DNA of 64,000 bases, taken from contig WPDH01000247.1 of assembly GCA_019137255.1 (NCBI GenBank), positions 104,347 through 168,346 on the forward strand. The letters are read 5' to 3'. The notes under the pieces were generated by a model. The model was not told where the DNA came from. It made no database searches and saw only the letters and a program-made list of their open reading frames with translations. Position 1 is the stretch's first letter, and every line of letters starts with the position of its first letter. Source of the stretch: Corinectria fuckeliana. Lineage: Eukaryota > Ascomycota > Sordariomycetes > Hypocreales > Nectriaceae. Below are positions 57,923 to 64,000 of this stretch, piece by piece. The position numbers and the translations under genes were made by a program.

Positions 57923-59722
57923 GATGTTGCAGTGAAGGGGAACGTGGTGCGTATGAGGATGGAATAATTCGAAATGACAGTCGTCAGGTCAAGTTTTGTA
58001 GCTAAAGATCTAAATAATTAAATCCAGTCAAACTTCTCTTAAAGGATGCACAAGAATTAGAAGCCAAGACCGAGGTTCCGCACCACTCGATTATGACGTC
58101 TTCCATTACATGTTGGCGATAATTATTGAGTGGGCAATTGGCTTGCGACCGTATCAATAGTGGCACTATTACTTCCCAGTGTTTGGTGAATAACCCGGTC
58201 AGCCAATCGGAGTCTTAGCCTGCGGGTAGATGACGAAAGGGATTTGTCCTTACATCATTTTGTAATCATTCGCAGGCATGTTTTTCGTCTGGGAAGATCA
58301 CACTCCCACTCTACATGCCACAAACAATCGTACTTACAGTAGTTGGGTAGTACTTACAGCGGTATTGTGTACCGGTTTGTAAAAAGGCCTGGAGATAGGC
58401 TTCCGACATGTACGATTACATTAGAGCACTGGAACGTCTTGATCTCGTGGATCCCGGCTATAATGTGGATTTCAACGAAAGACTTGGATGTGACACGACT
58501 TTGTTCGCCAATCATCCATCTGGCTTGGCTGATGACTGCAGTTCAGCTGCTGCGTGAGAGTGCAGTTTGTGAACCGACTGGAAGAGTGAAACTGTTAATC
58601 CGATTAGAGGTGGTGACAACAATTTTCGCAATAGAATACAGGCAGCGGAAAGACAGCGAACCTCTACCGCCAGGTGTGGTAGTGACTAACAGAGACAGGC
58701 AAGCACAACCCGTTCTCTGCTGCAGAGTGAGATGACCAATCTTCAATCAACGCTTTCAGTAAAGCAGGGGAGCATTTCCATGATCTTTACTGTTATAACT
58801 CTTTTATTTGTAAATTGCGAGAACCACTGGCGGATGTTGTTTGTTAGGATACAGATAGGCCCTAAAGGTGCCAGTCTCGTCTCTCTCTACAATCCTTCCA
58901 AAAGACCCCAATGTGGATTGCATTGTTATATGTAAATGTTCTACTAGAAGCATCTTGACAGTGCCTAACTGACTTCTAACAGAGTCCAAGCTAGCTGTTA
59001 TCTCTGTCACCTTCATGCTATCAGCACTTGGCGTGCTCTTCGGTGACAAAATCGAAGTCATCCTTTCGATTATTTTAAATATCCACCGAGGACTAGGAGC
59101 GAAAAGAAAGCGAGCGTCTGGACGTGAGTCCTACGGCCGGAAAGAGCCACGAACCTGGCTCTCGTCAGACGACTAGGGATCTCAATCTTGCCTTGGCCAG
59201 TGTGAAAAACGGAAGTCACAGGGACAGTATTCCACAGAATTCCGATCAGCCGGAAAAGAGCCGTGGTAATGGGCTTGGCCAAGAGCATGGGCAGGTACGA
59301 AGATCGCAGTCACGTAGGTTGACTGACGAGGAAAATGGGCAATGAGGTTAGCTTGTATCAAAGCTATAAATATCGCATTGCTTCTTTAGGTTCAGTTTTC
59401 TTAGACTTAGGTAACACTGACTTTGTTAATAGTCTCAAATCTTGTTATAAGATACCTTGTGAGGCCGTCGGTTGGCTTGAACCTGAGTTAGCTAACATCT
59501 TATGAGCTGGGAACCTTGGTTTGGACTGATGTAAGGTCTCGGCCGCGGATGTTGGGCAGCTCTTATTAGCCTTTGCGCCGACATCCTCTAAAAAGACAGT
59601 CTACGCGCCGGAAAGTCCTCACTTTGGAGGCCACTGCTTGTTCTATCCTCATCTATTGCATTTCGTCAATTACAAGCAGGATGAGAAATCGTTTACTTGT
59701 CTAGGATACGACAGCTGAGCCA
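57923..59722. other. Intergenic with a possible short membrane-protein exon
   Basis: These 1.8 kb have no firm gene. Around 58980-59175 (plus), after an AG acceptor-like site, a frame with a hydrophobic stretch (LAVISVTFMLSALGVLFGD) and a basic tail is open. No start, partner exon or family was found, so it is not called. Confidence 0.35.
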
Positions 59723-60923
59723 TCATAGCCTTCGAATCCACCGCTGCAGCATCTTCTGGATGGCATCGCTATTCGTCTCCATGAAAAACATGTGGCCGTT
59801 TCCGTAGATGCCAACCTCGCCAAGCTCGAGGTGCTCGACCTTGGAGCAGCCGGCCTGCCGCAGAAACTGGACGCTGCAGTAGTCGTAGGACACATGGTAC
59901 GACGACTCAGACGTGACGAGCAGGATGGGCTTGTTGGCTAGGTTGACGAGCCTGCGCGGCGCCGGGTCCTCGGCCTGCAGCACGCACTGGACGTAGTCGG
60001 CGCCCTTTGCAGCGTACGTCTGCGTGACGAGATCAACAGAGGGATCGGCGACAGCAGGAGCATACGTTACGGGGATGTCGGTGAGGCCCCATACGCGCGC
60101 GGTAGTATTGCTGAAGACGGCCTCCCGGAACGGCGGACCCTTGGGCTCGAGGAGGATGAGGGCTCGGGTCAGCTCGGGGCGGGCGTCGGCGATGACGAGG
60201 GGCATCTGGCCGCCCTGGCTGTGGCCGACGAGGACCGCGGGCTTCCCGATGCGGTCGAGAAGGGCGGCGCCGGCGCGCTGGACCGTCGTCTGCTGGTAAG
60301 TGGCGTTGTTGATGAACTCGACGTTGGAGGCGTAGAAGGCGTCGAAGACGGCATCGCCCATGGTGCCGGTGCCGGGCCATTGCGTGTGAAGAAACGCCTG
60401 CGGCCACAGGTTGTAGGAGCCGGCGGCTGTGAAGCGCTGCTGGATCATCTCGGCGGAGTAGGTGGATGGTTTGGCGGCGCCGTGGCTGGGCTGCCAGGGA
60501 GAGCGGCCGCGGAAGGTCTGGTCTACAATGTACAGCTCGTAGCCCTTCTGGATGAATAGTGAGGCCCAGCCACGGCCGCCATCTGGCTTGTTGATGAAGT
60601 TCTATTGACTTGTCAGTGCTGGCCTGGAGAGTAAACGCGTCTGTGAAGGATCTGACCGTGCCTGTTTGTGCCTGGCCATGTATGAAAACGATGGGCACGC
60701 TCTGCGTCACTCCGCCGACCGGGACTAGCTTCTCGACATACATCTGATCTCGAAAGATATGGCCGCCCGCTCCATCGTCGACGTAAGCACCTCCTGTGTA
60801 GAAATACGAGCGAATGTACGGGACCTCGGACTGGATGCTGCTGCTATCACTACGCGTGCTTGGGGCGGCAGAGGCACAGACGGGTAGCACAACCACGACG
60901 AGAAGTGAGAGGAAATGCATCAT
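59723..60923 (-). CDS. Secreted alpha/beta hydrolase
   Basis: Exons 60923-60657 and 60601-59723 give 381 residues. A signal peptide (LSLLVVVVLPVCASA) precedes an alpha/beta-hydrolase fold with PIVFIHGQ (oxyanion region) and GHSQGG, the nucleophile elbow carrying the catalytic Ser. GNGHMFFME near the end supplies a likely catalytic His. Related fungal proteins are annotated as esterases or lipases of unknown substrate. The second in-frame Met at 60920 is an equally good start. Confidence 0.82.
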
Positions 60924-61089
60924 GATCTGCGAGGTGGAAACACAGCGGGACAGAGTCAGCCTAGGTTAGTAGAGGAGAGATGCCTGAGAAGGTGAGTCCG
61001 AGACTGAGAAATGAGATAATTAACCGATCATACTTTATATGTGACTATTGATGTGACTGCGTGTATTATGTAACTGTACTAAGCTAGGA

Positions 61090-64000
61090 AAAGGGGGCGG
61101 AACAGTAAGTCCCTAAGGGGATCACTATTATCGCTAGATGCCTAGCATCTAAGGCAGAAATATGGATAGTGCCTAATAACAGGCCTAACTAGTGGTCCTA
61201 CTACTAATACACCCTCTTAGACTAGCTGCTAAGAGTAGTTAGTCTGACTAACTAATAAGACTATTTGTAACTATCTAATAGTACTAGCTAGCTAATTTCT
61301 TAGTATTTCTAGCTCTTAAAAATAAGAGAATTCTTACTAGGGCTAAAATTAAACCCTAGCCTTAATCTAAAAGTATAATAGCTCTAGCTAGTACCCTAAG
61401 GTAATAGTTAGAGCTACTATATAAGATCCTAGCTTTAAAAGAAAGGTAATAAAAGAAAGAGGTTATTATTATATTTAGTAAAAGTATAAAGATTAACCTC
61501 TTTAGGCTTTTAAGCTAGTGTTTTATATTAGCTACTAAGAGGGTCTTAAAATTATATAATATATAATAGCTTTAACTATTATACTAAACTAACCTTTTTA
61601 TTATTATAATAATAATATTACTAATCCTAATATATAAGGCTAACCTATTATATTAATATCTTAATATCTAATAAGACTATAAGACTATAGCTCTTATGCT
61701 TTATTATGCTAGTTAAGCAGCCTAATTAGTATAGCTAATTATTTAATATTAAATTAAAAGACTAAGAGATATTAACTATATAGGAAAATCATATTCTAAT
61801 ACTATTTTTTAAGCTCTTTAGAGGTCTCTCTAGCTAAGTAATATATTAATATTACCTCTAATCTTATTTACCCTCTTTTATATAGACTAAGTTATTTAAT
61901 ATAAAAGTAAATAAGATTATTATAAAGCTAGAAACTAGAGGATCTTTTAAGTGTTTTTCTTTTCTAATTTAATAGTAAAATAATATAAGAAATTATAAGT
62001 ATTACTAGGCCTATTATATAGCCCTATCTAGAGCTATATATATCTATAATTATATAATAAAAGTTATATATTTCTATTTTAAAAGAGGCTTTATAAGGCT
62101 ATCCACTAGCATCTAAGCTATAAGCAGCTAAGATATCTTAACTTTACTCTTTTAAATAAGCTTATAAACCTAGTAATAATAGATATTAATATGTTAAAGT
62201 GTTATAACTAGCTTAGCTAACTACTTTATAATTAGCTAGATTATATTAATATTATTATACTAGATTTAGGCTATATCTTAGATTTTAATACTAACCTTCT
62301 TAAGAAGTTAACCTAGAGCTAGCTATTTCTTAACTATACTTATAAGAGTAAGTAACTTAGCTTTTATACTTAATATAGTAATTATATTCTGCTTTATAGC
62401 CTTCTAAGTAATAAGACCTTTATATAGTATAACTACCTAGCCTTATAAGGACTTTCTAGTTATTAAGCAGTCTCTAAAAGCTATATTTACAGCTATAAAA
62501 AGATTTTCCTAATTCTTAGCTACTATATAGTAAATATAAAGCTTTCTAGTGTTATAAAGGTAGCTAATATACTATTTTACTACTCTATTATACTTAAGAC
62601 TTAGCTAATAACTAAATTAACTAAGCTTTAATAATATATAGGATATATTAGGCCTTATAGTATTAGTAAGATAGCTTATACTACCCACTTTTGTCTTATA
62701 CTTTAAGATAAGACTAAAGCTAGCTTTATATATTATAAGTATAAGAATCTATAAGAGCAGAAGGGTTCTTTTCTTATAGACTTTTAGTCTCTTACTATCT
62801 AACTTAAATTTCCTAGCTGTAGTTAAAATATATAACTCCTAAGAGAGCTAAAAGTGACCTACTATATAGTCCCTAATAACCTTAATCCCTAAAAACTAGT
62901 ATATCTCCTCTAGGTTCTTAACCTAATACTTTATTATTAAGGTATTATAAACCTATTACTATTTGCTTCTAAACTCTTTTAGCTATATTATAATAATATT
63001 ATCTATATAGAAGAAGATAAAGAGCTTTTTATACTTAAAGATATAAGAGTCTTTCTTATAGGCTTTAAAGCCTTAACTAGTAAAAAAGTAGGTGAGATTC
63101 TTATATTATAGCTTTAGTGATATCTATAAGCTGTAAAAGGCTCTTAGAAGCTTTAGAGAGACCCTCTTTTTAAATATTTCTAACAGTAGGTAGTAATAAA
63201 CCTCCCTGCCTAATAGAGCTTTAATAAAAGTATTAATAATATTATATTAATATATATTAAGGTCTTTCTTATAGTATTTTATATATATTACCTGAAAAGT
63301 CTTATACACTAAGATAGATATATAAGTCTTAGCTTTATTCTTATCCTACTTATTATTATAAGCTACTAAGTATACCTTAAAGTGTGTTATATAGCCCTAT
63401 TTATTAACCTTATATATAAACACCTATTTAAGGTTAATAAGCTAAATATTATTATCTAGCTTATCTATAAGAACCTTCTTATAAGCTTTTTTATCCTCTA
63501 GGTTCTTAATCTCTAGAAGAAGGCTTATATACTACTAAGGTGCTTACAGGGAGGTTATAGCCTGCTTATATAACCTTAGGGCAGGTAGTATTATGCTAAT
63601 ATACAGGGAATATCTTCTTATATTTAAAAGAGTTATATTAACTATATGTTTTACCTTAGTATACTTTTTAAGTTTCTTTTGCCTTTATACCTTAAGGGCT
63701 TTCTCTAAGAGCTTCTAACTATAATACCTAAAGATTATATTAGCTTTCTAAAGGTACTAGTTATAATCCCTTTAGGTCTTTTATAATAATTCCTCTAGTA
63801 ACTAAAAAGAGGTGTTATTAGGGTTATTATATAAGGTTAAATTAGCCTTACTATCTGTTTTATCTCCTAATATCTTATTAACCTATTCTAGTATAACAAT
63901 CTGTGTATTAATTAAACTATTATTATCTAATAAGTCTTATAATTTTAATCCCTTTATAAGATTATTAGGTTTTATAAAGTTATTACTATTTTTAGCTTAT
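61090..64000 (-). mobile_element. RIP-degraded Ty1/copia-like retrotransposon, continues past the window
   Basis: From about 61.1 kb the DNA becomes strongly AT-rich, full of TpA and almost free of CpA and TpG, the signature of repeat-induced point mutation. On the minus strand one frame still shows copia reverse-transcriptase landmarks: a LLRAFYSL-like segment (near 63130), FFYIDNIII at the catalytic box (YVDD in live elements; 62995-63009 covers YIDNI), VKNLEEIY and FLGIKVIRD (62869-62895). Many TAG codons stand where Trp or Gln is expected. No LTR was identified. The left boundary is approximate. Confidence 0.85.

Noticed and set aside
1..64000. CRISPR arrays, rRNA genes or bacterial-type operons
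   Set aside because: No regularly spaced direct repeats, rRNA or ribosome-binding-site pattern is visible; the window is eukaryotic.

Overview
The window reads as a piece of a filamentous ascomycete chromosome. Genes carry short GT-AG introns of about 45-75 bases with CTAAC-like branch points. It has Zn2Cys6 regulators, a CFEM-type protein, fungal-type P450s, a Ty1/copia element, and a TpA-saturated AT-rich block that looks like repeat-induced point mutation (RIP). The gene set suggests Hypocreales, possibly Nectriaceae; that placement is inference from cluster type, not from a marker gene.

The left third (681-24985) carries most tailoring genes of an ascochlorin/ilicicolin-type meroterpenoid cluster. 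They are a UbiA farnesyltransferase (ascA-like), a flavin halogenase (ascD-like), a P450-P450 reductase fusion (ascE-like epoxidase), an integral-membrane terpene cyclase (ascF-like), a second P450 (ascG-like) and an AflR-type Zn2Cys6 regulator (ascR-like). The expected polyketide synthase and NRPS-like carboxylate reductase are absent; if present they lie beyond the left edge or elsewhere. The set is interrupted twice: by a full-length copia retrotransposon (1938-7225) between the prenyltransferase and the halogenase, and by about 6.8 kb holding three secreted-protein genes (14.2-19.3 kb). Just right of the regulator lies a divergent pair, a condensation-domain-like O-acyltransferase and a third P450. 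They could hydroxylate and acylate the terpenoid product.

The middle (31.8-49 kb) is mixed. It has a SAM methyltransferase, two Zn2Cys6 regulators, a CFEM-like surface protein, an AtuA-like (acyclic terpene utilisation) protein beside one of the regulators, and an F-box protein. It also holds three decayed genes: two sugar transporters and a LaeA-like methyltransferase.

The right part (49-61 kb) holds a His-rich repeat protein, a GFA-domain protein, a mannose-6-phosphate isomerase and a secreted alpha/beta hydrolase, separated by long gene-poor stretches. From about 61.1 kb to the end the DNA is a RIP-degraded copia-like element on the minus strand.

Points most worth checking: the expanded ascochlorin-like cluster; one-base frame/splice anomalies in both the halogenase and the acyltransferase; and two copia elements of contrasting condition. 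The left one has identical LTRs, a 5-bp target duplication and a half-tRNA-iMet primer site, with only five nonsense codons. The right one is saturated with RIP-type mutations.
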